Origin: Cladorhizidae sp. MBARI D1340-BT2
Taxonomy: Eukaryota; Porifera; Demospongiae; Poecilosclerida; Cladorhizidae
Reading direction: 5' to 3'
DNA: 64,000 nt
NCBI GenBank assembly: GCA_028752905.1
Contig: JAQNBH010000002.1
Coordinates: 23,943,059-24,007,058, forward strand
A program made the position numbers and the translations under genes. The notes beneath the pieces were generated by a model. The model did no database searches, was not told the origin of the DNA, and saw nothing but the letters and a program-made list of their open reading frames with translations. Shown piece after piece: positions 50,007 through 62,226 of this stretch. The stretch's first letter is position 1, and each line of letters begins with the position of its first letter.

Positions 50007-50512
50007 AGCTTCGTAGATTATCCACACTTCACTGAATAGACTTGTTATACAGCTATTAAGATAGGACTCTCCAAGTGCTCTCTCTTGATACCAAACATCC
50101 ATATATTCTGCACACTTCACTGTAATGGACTTGCAAGATAGGTATCTCTCAGTGTTCTCTATCTTGAGCTAAACATGTTAGCTTCATAGATTCTCCACAC
50201 TTCACTGAATAGACTTGATATATAGCTCTAAAGGTAGGCCTCTCTCTGTTCTCTCTCTTGATACCAAACATCCGTATATTCCACATACTTCACAGTAATG
50301 GACTTGATAGAATCACAAGATAGGTTTCTCTCTGCTCTCTCTTGATGCTAAATAGATTCTCCACACTTCACTGAATAAACTTGATATATAGCTATTAAGA
50401 TAGGTCTCTCTCTGTGCTCTCTGTTGATATCAAACATCCATAATATTCTGCACACTTTACTGTAATGGACTTGATATGATTCGAATGATAGGTTTCATTA
50501 TGTGTTCTCTAT
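50007..50512 (+). repeat. B unit, copy B11 (506 bp, type IIb)
   Basis: GATACCAAAC with CATCCG. Begins the first copy of the 5655-bp higher-order repeat. Confidence 0.95.
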
Positions 50513-51722
50513 CTTGATATTTGCCCTAATTTGGTCTATATGTTTCTCATTTTCCCCCCGAAAATCTTGTTTTTTTTGCCGTGAAGCTCATAACTTTTCT
50601 ACACTTTATCCAAAAAAGATAATTTTTATATCACCGAATAGCCCTTCTAATTATCTGTCTTTTGTACGTGCCAAAATTTTGAGTACTCTAAGTATTAGCA
50701 AGTTATGGTGATTTGAAGTGGTAAGGTTTGTGATTTTTCCTGGCGTTTTCCAGTTGCCAAAGCGGTGGCCTGCCAGTGAAAAACCACTACATTTATTGAT
50801 AATCTGTTCACATGCTGCAGATAAGGGCCTTCTCTATCAGTTGACAAAATCTGGGACTTTGGTCTTGTTAATTAGGGCAGTTATGAATTGTACTCTTACT
50901 TGATGCTAAACATGTTCTTGATATTTGCCCTAATTTGGTCTATATGTTTCTCATTTCCCCCCCGAAAATCTTGTTTTTTTGCCGTGAAGCTCATAACTTT
51001 TCTACACTTTACCCAAAAAAGATAATTTTTATATCACCGAATAGCCCTTCTAATTATCTGTCTTTTGTACGTGCCAAAATTTTGAGTACTCTAAGTATTA
51101 GCAAGTTATGGTGATTTGAAGTGGTAAGGTTTGGGATTTTTCCTGGCGTTTTCCAGTTGCCAAAGCGGTGGCCTGCCAGTGAAAAACCACTACATTTATT
51201 GATAATCTGTTCACATGTTGCAGATAAGGGCCTTCTCTATCAGTTGACAAAATCTGGGACTTTGGTCTTGTTAATTAGGGCAGTTATGAATTGTACTCTT
51301 ACTTGATGCTAAACATGTTCTTGATATTTGCCCTAATTTGGTCTATATGTTTCTCATTTCCCCCCCGAAAATCTTGTTTTTTTGCCGTGAAGCTCATAAC
51401 TATTCTACACTTTACCCCAAAAAGATAATTTTTATATCATCGGATAGCCCTTCTAATTATCTGTCTTTTGTACGTGCCAAAGTTTTGAGTACTCTAAGTA
51501 TTAGGAAGTTATGATGATTTGAAGTGGTAAGGTTTGTGATTTTTCCTGGCGTTTTCCAGTTGCCAAAGCGGTGGCCTGCCAGTGAAAAACCACTACATTT
51601 ATTGATAATCTGTTCACATGCTGCAGATAAGGGCCTTCTCTATCAGTTGACAAAATCTGGGACTTTGGTCTTGTTAATTAGGGCAGTTATGAATTGTACT
51701 CTTACTTGATGCTAAACATGTT
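50513..51722 (+). repeat. A block, 3 units
   Basis: Units start at 50513 (404 bp, T8), 50917 (CATTTCCCCCCC) and 51320 (ATCATCGG). CTGCAG is in the first and third. Confidence 0.93.
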
Positions 51723-52228
51723 AGCTTCGTAGATTATCCACACTTCACTGAATAGACTTGTTATACAGCTATTAAGATAGGACTCTCCAAGTGCTCTCTC
51801 TTGATACCAAACATCCATATATTCTGCACACTTCACTGTAATGGACTTGCAAGATAGGTATCTCTCAGTGTTCTCTATCTTGAGCTAAACATGTTAGCTT
51901 CATAGATTCTCCACACTTCACTGAATAGACTTGATATATAGCTCTAAAGGTAGGCCTCTCTCTGTTCTCTCTCTTGATACCAAACATCCGTATATTCCAC
52001 ATACTTCACAGTAATGGACTTGATAGAATCACAAGATAGGTTTCTCTCTGCTCTCTCTTGATGCTAAATAGATTCTCCACACTTCACTGAATAAACTTGA
52101 TATATAGCTATTAAGATAGGTCTCTCTCTGTGCTCTCTGTTGATATCAAACATCCATAATATTCTGCACACTTTACTGTAATGGACTTGATATGATTCGA
52201 ATGATAGGTTTCATTATGTGTTCTCTAT
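51723..52228 (+). repeat. B unit, copy B12 (506 bp, type IIb)
   Basis: GATACCAAAC with CATCCG. Precedes a CCCCAG A unit, as B8 and B16 do. Confidence 0.95.
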
Positions 52229-53034
52229 CTTGATATTTGCCCTAATTTGGTCTATATGTTTCTCATTTTCCCCCAGAAAATCTTGTTTTTTTGCCGTGAA
52301 GCTCATAACTTTTCTACACTTTACCCAAAAAAGATAATTTTTATATCACCGAATAGCCCTTCTAATTATCTGTCTTTTGTACGTGCCAAAGTTTTGAGTA
52401 CTCTAAGTATTAGGAAGTTATGATGATTTGAAGTGGTAAGGTTTGTGATTTTTCCTGGCGTTTTCCAGTTGCCAAAGCGGTGGCCTGCCAGTGAAAAACC
52501 ACTACATTTATTGATAATCTGTTCACATGCTGCAGATAAGGGCCTTCTCTATCAGTTGACAAAATCTGGGACTTTGGTCTTGTTAATTAGGGCAGTTATG
52601 AATTGTACTCTTACTTGATGCTAAACATGTTCTTGATATTTGCCCTAATTTGGTCTATATGTTTCTCATTTTCCCCACGAAAATCTTGTTTTTTTGCCGT
52701 GAAGCTCATAACTTTTCTACACTTTACCCAAAAAAGATAATTTTTATATCACCGAATAGCCCTTCTAATTATCTGTCTTTTGTACGTGCCAAAATTTTGA
52801 GTACTCTAAGTATTAGCAAGTTATGGTGATTTGAAGTGGTAAGGTTTGGGATTTTTCCTGGCGTTTTCCAGTTGCCAAAGCGGTGGCCTGCCAGTGAAAA
52901 ACCACTACATTTATTGATAATCTGTTCACATGTTGCAGATAAGGGCCTTCTCTATCAGTTGACAAAATCTGGGACTTTGGTCTTGTTAATTAGGGCAGTT
53001 ATGAATTGTACTCTTACTTGATGCTAAACATGTT
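52229..53034 (+). repeat. A pair (b-type then g-type)
   Basis: Third CCCCAG/CCCCACG pair. Units start at 52229 and 52632. Confidence 0.93.
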
Positions 53035-53540
53035 AGCTTCGTAGATTATCCACACTTCACTGAATAGACTTGTTATACAGCTATTAAGATAGGACTCTCC
53101 AAGTGCTCTCTCTTGATATCAAACATCCATATATTCTGCACACTTCACTGTAATGGACTTGCAAGATAGGTATCTCTCAGTGTTCTCTATCTTGAGCTAA
53201 ACATGTTAGCTTCATAGATTCTCCACACTTCACTGAATAGACTTGATATATAGCTCTAAAGGTAGGCCTCTCTCTGTTCTCTCTCTTGATACCAAACATC
53301 TGTATATTCCACATACTTCACAGTAATGGACTTGATAGAATCACAAGATAGGTTTCTCTCTGCTCTCGCTTGATGCTAAATAGATTCTCCACACTTCACT
53401 GAATAAACTTGATATATAGCTATTAAGATAGGTCTCTCTCTGTGCTCTCTGTTGATATCAAACATCCATAATATTCTGCACACTTTACTGTAATGGACTT
53501 GATATGATTCGAATGATAGGTTTCATTATGTGTTCTCTAT
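53035..53540 (+). repeat. B unit, copy B13 (506 bp, type IIa)
   Basis: GATATCAAAC with CATCTG, and a private CTCTCGCTTGATG at the subrepeat 4/5 junction. Confidence 0.95.
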
Positions 53541-54753
53541 CTTGATATTTGCCCTAATTTGGTCTATATGTTTCTCATTTTCCCCCCGAAAATCTTGTTT
53601 TTTTGCCGTGAAGCTCATAACTTTTCTACACTTTATCCAAAAAAGATAATTTTTATATCACCGAATAGCCCTTCTAATTATCTGTCTTTTGTACGTGCCA
53701 AAATTTTGAGTACTCTAAGTATTAGCAAGTTATGGTGATTTGAAGTGGTAAGGTTTGTGATTTTTCCTGGCGTTTTCCAGTTGCCAAAGCGGTGGCCTGC
53801 CAGTGAAAAACCACTACATTTATTGATAATCTGTTCACATGCTGCAGATAAGGGCCTTCTCTATCAGTTGACAAAATCTGGGACTTTGGTCTTGTTAATT
53901 AGGGCAGTTATGAATTGTACTCTTACTTGATGCTAAACATGTTCTTGATATTTGCCCTAATTTGGTCTATATGTTTCTCATTTTCCCCCCGAAAATCTTG
54001 TTTTTTTGCCGTGAAGCTCATAACTTTTCTACACTTTACCCAAAAAAGATAATTTTTATATCACCGAATAGCCCTTCTAATTATCTGTCTTTTGTACGTG
54101 CCAAAATTTTGAGTACTCTAAGTATTAGCAAGTTATGGTGATTTGAAGTGGTAAGGTTTGGGATTTTTCCTGGCGTTTTCCAGTTGCCAAAGCGGTGGCC
54201 TGCCAGTGAAAAACCACTACATTTATTGATAATCTGTTCACATGTTGCAGATAAGGGCCTTCTCTATCAGTTGACAAAATCTGGGACTTTGGTCTTGTTA
54301 ATTAGGGCAGTTATGAATTGTACTCTTACTTGATGCTAAACATGTTCTTGATATTTGCCCTAATTTGGTCTATATGTTTCTCATTTCCCCCCCGAAAATC
54401 TTGTTTTTTTGCCGTGAAGCTCATAACTATTCTACACTTTACCCCAAAAAGATAATTTTTATATCACCGAATAGCCCTTCTAATTATCTGTCTTTTGTAC
54501 GTGCCAAAATTTTGAGTACTCTAAGTATTAGCAAGTTATGGTGATTTGAAGTGGTAAGGTTTGGGATTTTTCCTGGCGTTTTCCAGTTGCCAAAGCGGTG
54601 GCCTGCCAGTGAAAAACCACTACATTTATTGATAATCTGTTCACATGTTGCAGATAAGGGCCTTCTCTATCAGTTGACAAAATCTGGGACTTTGGTCTTG
54701 TTAATTAGGGCAGTTATGAATTGTATATACTCTTACTTGATGCTAAACATGTT
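53541..54753 (+). repeat. A block, 3 units, last with TATA insert
   Basis: Units start at 53541, 53944 and 54347. The third reads TTGTATATACTCTT near its right end, four bases longer than usual. It is one of only two units in the window with a length change in the conserved half. Confidence 0.93.
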
Positions 54754-55259
54754 AGCTTCGTAGATTATCCACACTTCACTGAATAGACTTGTTATACAGC
54801 TATTAAGATAGGACTCTCCAAGTGCTCTCTCTTGATATCAAACATCCATATATTCTGCACACTTCACTGTAATGGACTTGCAAGATAGGTATCTCTCAGT
54901 GTTCTCTATCTTGAGCTAAACATGTTAGCTTCATAGATTCTCCACACTTCACTGAATAGACTTGATATATAGCTCTAAAGGTAGGCCTCTCTCTGTTCTC
55001 TCTCTTGATACCAAACATCTGTATATTCCACATACTTCACAGTAATGGACTTGATAGAATCACAAGATAGGTTTCTCTCTGCTATCTCTTGATGCTAAAT
55101 AGATTCTCCACACTTCACTGAATAAACTTGATATATAGCTATTAAGATAGGTCTCTCTCTGTGCTCTCTGTTGATATCAAACATCCATAATATTCTGCAC
55201 ACTTTACTGTAATGGACTTGATATGATTCGAATGATAGGTTTCATTATGTGTTCTCTAT
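54754..55259 (+). repeat. B unit, copy B14 (506 bp, type IIa)
   Basis: GATATCAAAC, CATCTG and CTGCTATCTC, the last shared only with B18 and B20. Confidence 0.95.
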
Positions 55260-55662
55260 CTTGATATTTGCCCTAATTTGGTCTATATGTTTCTCATTTT
55301 CCCCCCGAAAATCTTGTTTTTTTGCCGTGAAGCTCATAACTTTTCTACACTTTATCCAAAAAAGATAATTTTTATATCACCGAATAGCCCTTCTAATTAT
55401 CTGTCTTTTGTACGTGCCAAAATTTTGAGTACTCTAAGTATTAGCAAGTTATGGTGATTTGAAGTGGTAAGGTTTGGGATTTTTCCTGGCGTTTTCCAGT
55501 TGCCAAAGCGGTGGCCTGCCAGTGAAAAACCACTACATTTATTGATAATCTGTTCACATGTTGCAGATAAGGGCCTTCTCTATCAGTTGACAAAATCTGG
55601 GACTTTGGTCTTGTTAATTAGGGCAGTTATGAATTGTACTCTTACTTGATGCTAAACATGTT
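55260..55662 (+). repeat. Single A unit between two B units
   Basis: The only A unit flanked by B on both sides. The left half is of the post-B class (TTTATCC). The right half is of the pre-B class (GTTTGGG, TTGCAG). It looks like the product of a crossover within A that deleted the intervening unit or units. Confidence 0.9.
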
Positions 55663-56168
55663 AGCTTCGTAGATTATCCACACTTCACTGAATAGACTTG
55701 TTATACAGCTATTAAGATAGGACTCTCCAAGTGCTCTCTCTTGATACCAAACATCCATATATTCTGCACACTTCACTGTAATGGACTTGCAAGATAGGTA
55801 TCTCTCAGTGTTCTCTATCTTGAGCTAAACATGTTAGCTTCATAGATTCTCCACACTTCACTGAATAGACTTGATATATAGCTCTAAAGGTAGGCCTCTC
55901 TCTGTTCTCTCTCTTGATACCAAACATCCGTATATTCCACATACTTCACAGTAATGGACTTGATAGAATCACAAGATAGGTTTCTCTCTGCTCTCTCTTG
56001 ATGCTAAATAGATTCTCCACACTTCACTGAATAAACTTGATATATAGCTATTAAGATAGGTCTCTCTCTGTGCTCTCTGTTGATATCAAACATCCATAAT
56101 ATTCTGCACGCTTTACTGTAATGGACTTGATATGATTCGAATGATAGGTTTCATTATGTGTTCTCTAT
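55663..56168 (+). repeat. B unit, copy B15 (506 bp, type IIb)
   Basis: GATACCAAAC with CATCCG, and a private CTGCACGCTTT in subrepeat 6. Begins the second 5655-bp copy. Confidence 0.95.
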
Positions 56169-57377
56169 CTTGATATTTGCCCTAATTTGGTCTATATGTT
56201 TCTCATTTTCCCCCCGAAAATCTTGTTTTTTTGCCGTGAAGCTCATAACTTTTCTACACTTTATCCAAAAAAGATAATTTTTATATCACCGAATAGCCCT
56301 TCTAATTATCTGTCTTTTGTACGTGCCAAAATTTTGAGTACTCTAAGTATTAGCAAGTTATGGTGATTTGAAGTGGTAAGGTTTGTGATTTTTCCTGGCG
56401 TTTTCCAGTTGCCAAAGCGGTGGCCTGCCAGTGAAAAACCACTACATTTATTGATAATCTGTTCACATGCTGCAGATAAGGGCCTTCTCTATCAGTTGAC
56501 AAAATCTGGGACTTTGGTCTTGTTAATTAGGGCAGTTATGAATTGTACTCTTACTTGATGCTAAACATGTTCTTGATATTTGCCCTAATTTGGTCTATAT
56601 GTTTCTCATTTTCCCCCCGAAAATCTTGTTTTTTTGCCGTGAAGCTCATAACTTTTCTACACTTTACCCCAAAAAGATAATTTTTATATCACCGAATAGC
56701 CCTTCTAATTATCTGTCTTTTGTACGTGCCAAAATTTTGAGTACTCTAAGTATTAGCAAGTTATGGTGATTTGAAGTGGTAAGGTTTGGGATTTTTCCTG
56801 GCGTTTTCCAGTTGCCAAAGCGGTGGCCTGCCAGTGAAAAACCACTACATTTATTGATAATCTGTTCACATGTTGCAGATAAGGGCCTTCTCTATCAGTT
56901 GACAAAATCTGGGACTTTGGTCTTGTTAATTAGGGCAGTTATGAATTGTACTCTTACTTGATGCTAAACATGTTCTTGATATTTGCCCTAATTTGGTCTA
57001 TATGTTTCTCATTTCCCCCCCGAAAATCTTGTTTTTTTGCCGTGAAGCTCATAACTATTCTACACTTTACCCCAAAAAGATAATTTTTATATCATCGGAT
57101 AGCCCTTCTAATTATCTGTCTTTTGTACGTGCCAAAGTTTTGAGTACTCTAAGTATTAGGAAGTTATGATGATTTGAAGTGGTAAGGTTTGTGATTTTTC
57201 CTGGCGTTTTCCAGTTGCCAAAGCGGTGGCCTGCCAGTGAAAAACCACTACATTTATTGATAATCTGTTCACATGCTGCAGATAAGGGCCTTCTCTATCA
57301 GTTGACAAAATCTGGGACTTTGGTCTTGTTAATTAGGGCAGTTATGAATTGTACTCTTACTTGATGCTAAACATGTT
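56169..57377 (+). repeat. A block, 3 units
   Basis: Units start at 56169, 56572 and 56975. Same order as 50513-51722, but with a seven-base T run in the first unit. Confidence 0.93.
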
Positions 57378-57883
57378 AGCTTCGTAGATTATCCACACTT
57401 CACTGAATAGACTTGTTATACAGCTATTAAGATAGGACTCTTCAAGTGCTCTCTCTTGATACCAAACATCCATATATTCTGCACACTTCACTGTAATGGA
57501 CTTGCAAGATAGGTATCTCTCAGTGTTCTCTATCTTGAGCTAAACATGTTAGCTTCATAGATTCTCCACACTTCACTGAATAGACTTGATATATAGCTCT
57601 AAAGGTAGGCCTCTCTCTGTTCTCTCTCTTGATACCAAACATCCGTATATTCCACATACTTCACAGTAATGGACTTGATAGAATCACAAGATAGGTTTCT
57701 CTCTGCTCTCTCTTGATGCTAAATAGATTCTCCACACTTCACTGAATAAACTTGATATATAGCTATTAAGATAGGTCTCTCTCTGTGCTCTCTGTTGATA
57801 TCAAACATCCATAATATTCTGCACACTTTACTGTAATGGACTTGATATGATTCGAATGATAGGTTTCATTATGTGTTCTCTAT
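57378..57883 (+). repeat. B unit, copy B16 (506 bp, type IIb)
   Basis: GATACCAAAC with CATCCG, and a private CTCTTCAAGTG. Confidence 0.95.
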
Positions 57884-58689
57884 CTTGATATTTGCCCTAA
57901 TTTGGTCTATATGTTTCTCATTTTCCCCCAGAAAATCTTGTTTTTTTGCCGTGAAGCTCATAACTTTTCTACACTTTACCCAAAAAAGATAATTTTTATA
58001 TCACCGAATAGCCCTTCTAATTATCTGTCTTTTGTACGTGCCAAAGTTTTGAGTACTCTAAGTATTAGGAAGTTATGATGATTTGAAGTGGTAAGGTTTG
58101 TGATTTTTCCTGGCGTTTTCCAGTTGCCAAAGCGGTGGCCTGCCAGTGAAAAACCACTACATTTATTGATAATCTGTTCACATGCTGCAGATAAGGGCCT
58201 TCTCTATCAGTTGACAAAATCTGGGACTTTGGTCTTGTTAATTAGGGCAGTTATGAATTGTACTCTTACTTGATGCTAAACATGTTCTTGATATTTGCCC
58301 TAATTTGGTCTATATGTTTCTCATTTTCCCCACGAAAATCTTGTTTTTTTGCCGTGAAGCTCATAACTTTTCTACACTTTACCCAAAAAAGATAATTTTT
58401 ATATCACCGAATAGCCCTTCTAATTATCTGTCTTTTGTACGTGCCAAAATTTTGAGTACTCTAAGTATTAGCAAGTTATGGTGATTTGAAGTGGTAAGGT
58501 TTGGGATTTTTCCTGGCGTTTTCCAGTTGCCAAAGCGGTGGCCTGCCAGTGAAAAACCACTACATTTATTGATAATCTGTTCACATGTTGCAGATAAGGG
58601 CCTTCTCTATCAGTTGACAAAATCTGGGACTTTGGTCTTGTTAATTAGGGCAGTTATGAATTGTACTCTTACTTGATGCTAAACATGTT
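57884..58689 (+). repeat. A pair (b-type then g-type)
   Basis: Fourth CCCCAG/CCCCACG pair. Units start at 57884 and 58287. Confidence 0.93.
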
Positions 58690-59195
58690 AGCTTCGTAGA
58701 TTATCCACACTTCACTGAATAGACTTGTTATACAGCTATTAAGATAGGACTCTCCAAGTGCTCTCTCTTGATATCAAACATCCATATATTCTGCACACTT
58801 CACTGTAATGGACTTGCAAGATAGGTATCTCTCAGTGTTCTCTATCTTGAGCTAAACATGTTAGCTTCATAGATTCTCCACACTTCACTGAATAGACTTG
58901 ATATATAGCTCTAAAGGTAGGCCTCTCTCTGTTCTCTCTCTTGATACCAAACATCTGTATATTCCACATACTTCACAGTAATGGACTTGATAGAATCACA
59001 AGATAGGTTTCTCTCTGCTCTCTCTTGATGCTAAATAGATTCTCCACACTTCACTGAATAAACTTGATATATAGCTATTAAGATAGGTCTCTCTCTGTGC
59101 TCTCTGTTGATATCAAACATCCATAATATTCTGCACACTTTACTGTAATGGACTTGATATGATTCGAATGATAGGTTTCATTATGTGTTCTCTAT
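58690..59195 (+). repeat. B unit, copy B17 (506 bp, type IIa)
   Basis: GATATCAAAC with CATCTG. Confidence 0.95.
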
Positions 59196-60408
59196 CTTGA
59201 TATTTGCCCTAATTTGGTCTATATGTTTCTCATTTTCCCCCCGAAAATCTTGTTTTTTTGCCGTGAAGCTCATAACTTTTCTACACTTTATCCAAAAAAG
59301 ATAATTTTTATATCATCGAATAGCCCTTCTAATTATCTGTCTTTTGTACGTGCCAAAATTTTGAGTACTCTAAGTATTAGCAAGTTATGGTGATTTGAAG
59401 TGGTAAGGTTTGTGATTTTTCCTGGCGTTTTCCAGTTGCCAAAGCGGTGGCCTGCCAGTGAAAAACCACTACATTTATTGATAATCTGTTCACATGCTGC
59501 AGATAAGGGCCTTCTCTATCAGTTGACAAAATCTGGGACTTTGGTCTTGTTAATTAGGGCAGTTATGAATTGTACTCTTACTTGATGCTAAACATGTTCT
59601 TGATATTTGCCCTAATTTGGTCTATATGTTTCTCATTTTCCCCCCGAAAATCTTGTTTTTTTGCCGTGAAGCTCATAACTTTTCTACACTTTACCCAAAA
59701 AAGATAATTTTTATATCACCGAATAGCCCTTCTAATTATCTGTCTTTTGTACGTGCCAAAATTTTGAGTACTCTAAGTATTAGCAAGTTATGGTGATTTG
59801 AAGTGGTAAGGTTTGGGATTTTTCCTGGCGTTTTCCAGTTGCCAAAGCGGTGGCCTGCCAGTGAAAAACCACTACATTTATTGATAATCTGTTCACATGT
59901 TGCAGATAAGGGCCTTCTCTATCAGTTGACAAAATCTGGGACTTTGGTCTTGTTAATTAGGGCAGTTATGAATTGTACTCTTACTTGATGCTAAACATGT
60001 TCTTGATATTTGCCCTAATTTGGTCTATATGTTTCTCATTTCCCCCCCGAAAATCTTGTTTTTTTGCCGTGAAGCTCATAACTATTCTACACTTTACCCC
60101 AAAAAGATAATTTTTATATCACCGAATAGCCCTTCTAATTATCTGTCTTTTGTACGTGCCAAAATTTTGAGTACTCTAAGTATTAGCAAGTTATGGTGAT
60201 TTGAAGTGGTAAGGTTTGGGATTTTTCCTGGCGTTTTCCAGTTGCCAAAGCGGTGGCCTGCCAGTGAAAAACCACTACATTTATTGATAATCTGTTCACA
60301 TGTTGCAGATAAGGGCCTTCTCTATCAGTTGACAAAATCTGGGACTTTGGTCTTGTTAATTAGGGCAGTTATGAATTGTATATACTCTTACTTGATGCTA
60401 AACATGTT
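59196..60408 (+). repeat. A block, 3 units, last with TATA insert
   Basis: Units start at 59196 (private ATCATCGAATAG), 59599 and 60002 (TTGTATATACTCTT). This is the 5655-bp counterpart of 53541-54753. Confidence 0.93.
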
Positions 60409-60914
60409 AGCTTCGTAGATTATCCACACTTCACTGAATAGACTTGTTATACAGCTATTAAGATAGGACTCTCCAAGTGCTCTCTCTTGATATCAAACAT
60501 CCATATATTCTGCACACTTCACTGTAATGGACTTGCAAGATAGGTATCTCTCAGTGTTCTCTATCTTGAGCTAAACATGTTAGCTTCATAGATTCTCCAC
60601 ACTTCACTGAATAGACTTGATATATAGCTCTAAAGGTAGGCCTCTCTCTGTTCTCTCTCTTGATACCAAACATCTGTATATTCCACATACTTCACAGTAA
60701 TGGACTTGATAGAATCACAAGATAGGTTTCTCTCTGCTATCTCTTGATGCTAAATAGATTCTCCACACTTCACTGAATAAACTTGATATATAGCTATTAA
60801 GATAGGTCTCTCTCTGTGCTCTCTGTTGATATCAAACATCCATAATATTCTGCACACTTTACTGTAATGGACTTGATATGATTCGAATGATAGGTTTCAT
60901 TATGTGTTCTCTAT
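60409..60914 (+). repeat. B unit, copy B18 (506 bp, type IIa)
   Basis: GATATCAAAC, CATCTG and CTGCTATCTC, as in B14. Confidence 0.95.
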
Positions 60915-61720
60915 CTTGATATTTGCCCTAATTTGGTCTATATGTTTCTCATTTTCCCCCCGAAAATCTTGTTTTTTTGCCGTGAAGCTCATAACTTTTC
61001 TACACTTTATCCAAAAAAGATAATTTTTATATCACCGAATAGCCCTTCTAATTATCTGTCTTTTGTACGTGCCAAAGTTTTGAGTACTCTAAGTATTAGG
61101 AAGTTATGATGATTTGAAGTGGTAAGGTTTGTGATTTTTCCTGGCGTTTTCCAGTTGCCAAAGCGGTGGCCTGCCAGTGAAAAACCACTACATTTATTGA
61201 TAATCTGTTCACATGCTGCAGATAAGGGCCTTCTCTATCAGTTGACAAAATCTGGGACTTTGGTCTTGTTAATTAGGGCAGTTATGAATTGTACTCTTAC
61301 TTGATGCTAAACATGTTCTTGATATTTGCCCTAATTTGGTCTATATGTTTCTCATTTTCCCCACGAAAATCTTGTTTTTTTGCCGTGAAGCTCATAACTT
61401 TTCTACACTTTACCCAAAAAAGATAATTTTTATATCACCGAATAGCCCTTCTAATTATCTGTCTTTTGTACGTGCCAAAATTTTGAGTACTCTAAGTATT
61501 AGCAAGTTATGGTGATTTGAAGTGGTAAGGTTTGTGATTTTTCCTGGCGTTTTCCAGTTGCCAAAGCGGTGGCCTGCCAGTGAAAAACCACTACATTTAT
61601 TGATAATCTGTTCACATGTTGCAGATAAGGGCCTTCTCTATCAGTTGACAAAATCTGGGACTTTGGTCTTGTTAATTAGGGCAGTTATGAATTGTACTCT
61701 TACTTGATGCTAAACATGTT
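60915..61720 (+). repeat. A pair, recombinant classes
   Basis: Unit 60915 joins a TTTATCC left part to AAAGTTTTGAG and CTGCAG. Unit 61318 has CCCCACG but GTTTGTG with TTGCAG, a pairing otherwise rare in domain 2. Both look like crossover products. Confidence 0.9.
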
Positions 61721-62226
61721 AGCTTCGTAGATTATCCACACTTCACTGAATAGACTTGTTATACAGCTATTAAGATAGGACTCTCCAAGTGCTCTCTCTT
61801 GATATCAAACATCCATATATTCTGCACACTTCACTGTAATGGACTTGCAAGATAGGTATCTCTCAGTGTTCTCTATCTTGAGCTAAACATGTTAGCTTCA
61901 TAGATTCTCCACACTTCACTGAATAGACTTGATATATAGCTCTAAAGGTAGGCCTCTCTCTGTTCTCTCTCTTGATACCAAACATCTGTATATTCCACAT
62001 ACTTCACAGTAATGGATTTGATAGAATCACAAGATAGGTTTCTCTCTGCTCTCTCTTGATGCTAAATAGATTCTCCACACTTCACTGAATAAACTTGATA
62101 TATAGCTATTAAGATAGGTCTCTCTCTGTGCTCTCTGTTGATATCAAACATCCATAATATTCTGCACACTTTACTGTAATGGACTTGATATGATTCGAAT
62201 GATAGGTTTCATTATGTGTTCTCTAT
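61721..62226 (+). repeat. B unit, copy B19 (506 bp, type IIa)
   Basis: GATATCAAAC with CATCTG, and a private AATGGATTTG in subrepeat 4. Confidence 0.95.

Larger units (their letters stand above)
50007..61317 (+). repeat. Higher-order repeat, 5655 bp, two tandem copies
   Basis: Copy 1 is 50007-55662 and copy 2 is 55663-61317. Each has B + 3A, B + 2A, B + 3A and B + 1A. Shared markers include ATCATCGG in the third unit, the CCCCAG/CCCCACG pair, the TATATA insert in the eighth A unit (at 54722 and 60377) and CTGCTATCTC in the following B. Copy 1 has one extra T in its first A unit. The last A unit differs between copies. Confidence 0.9.
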
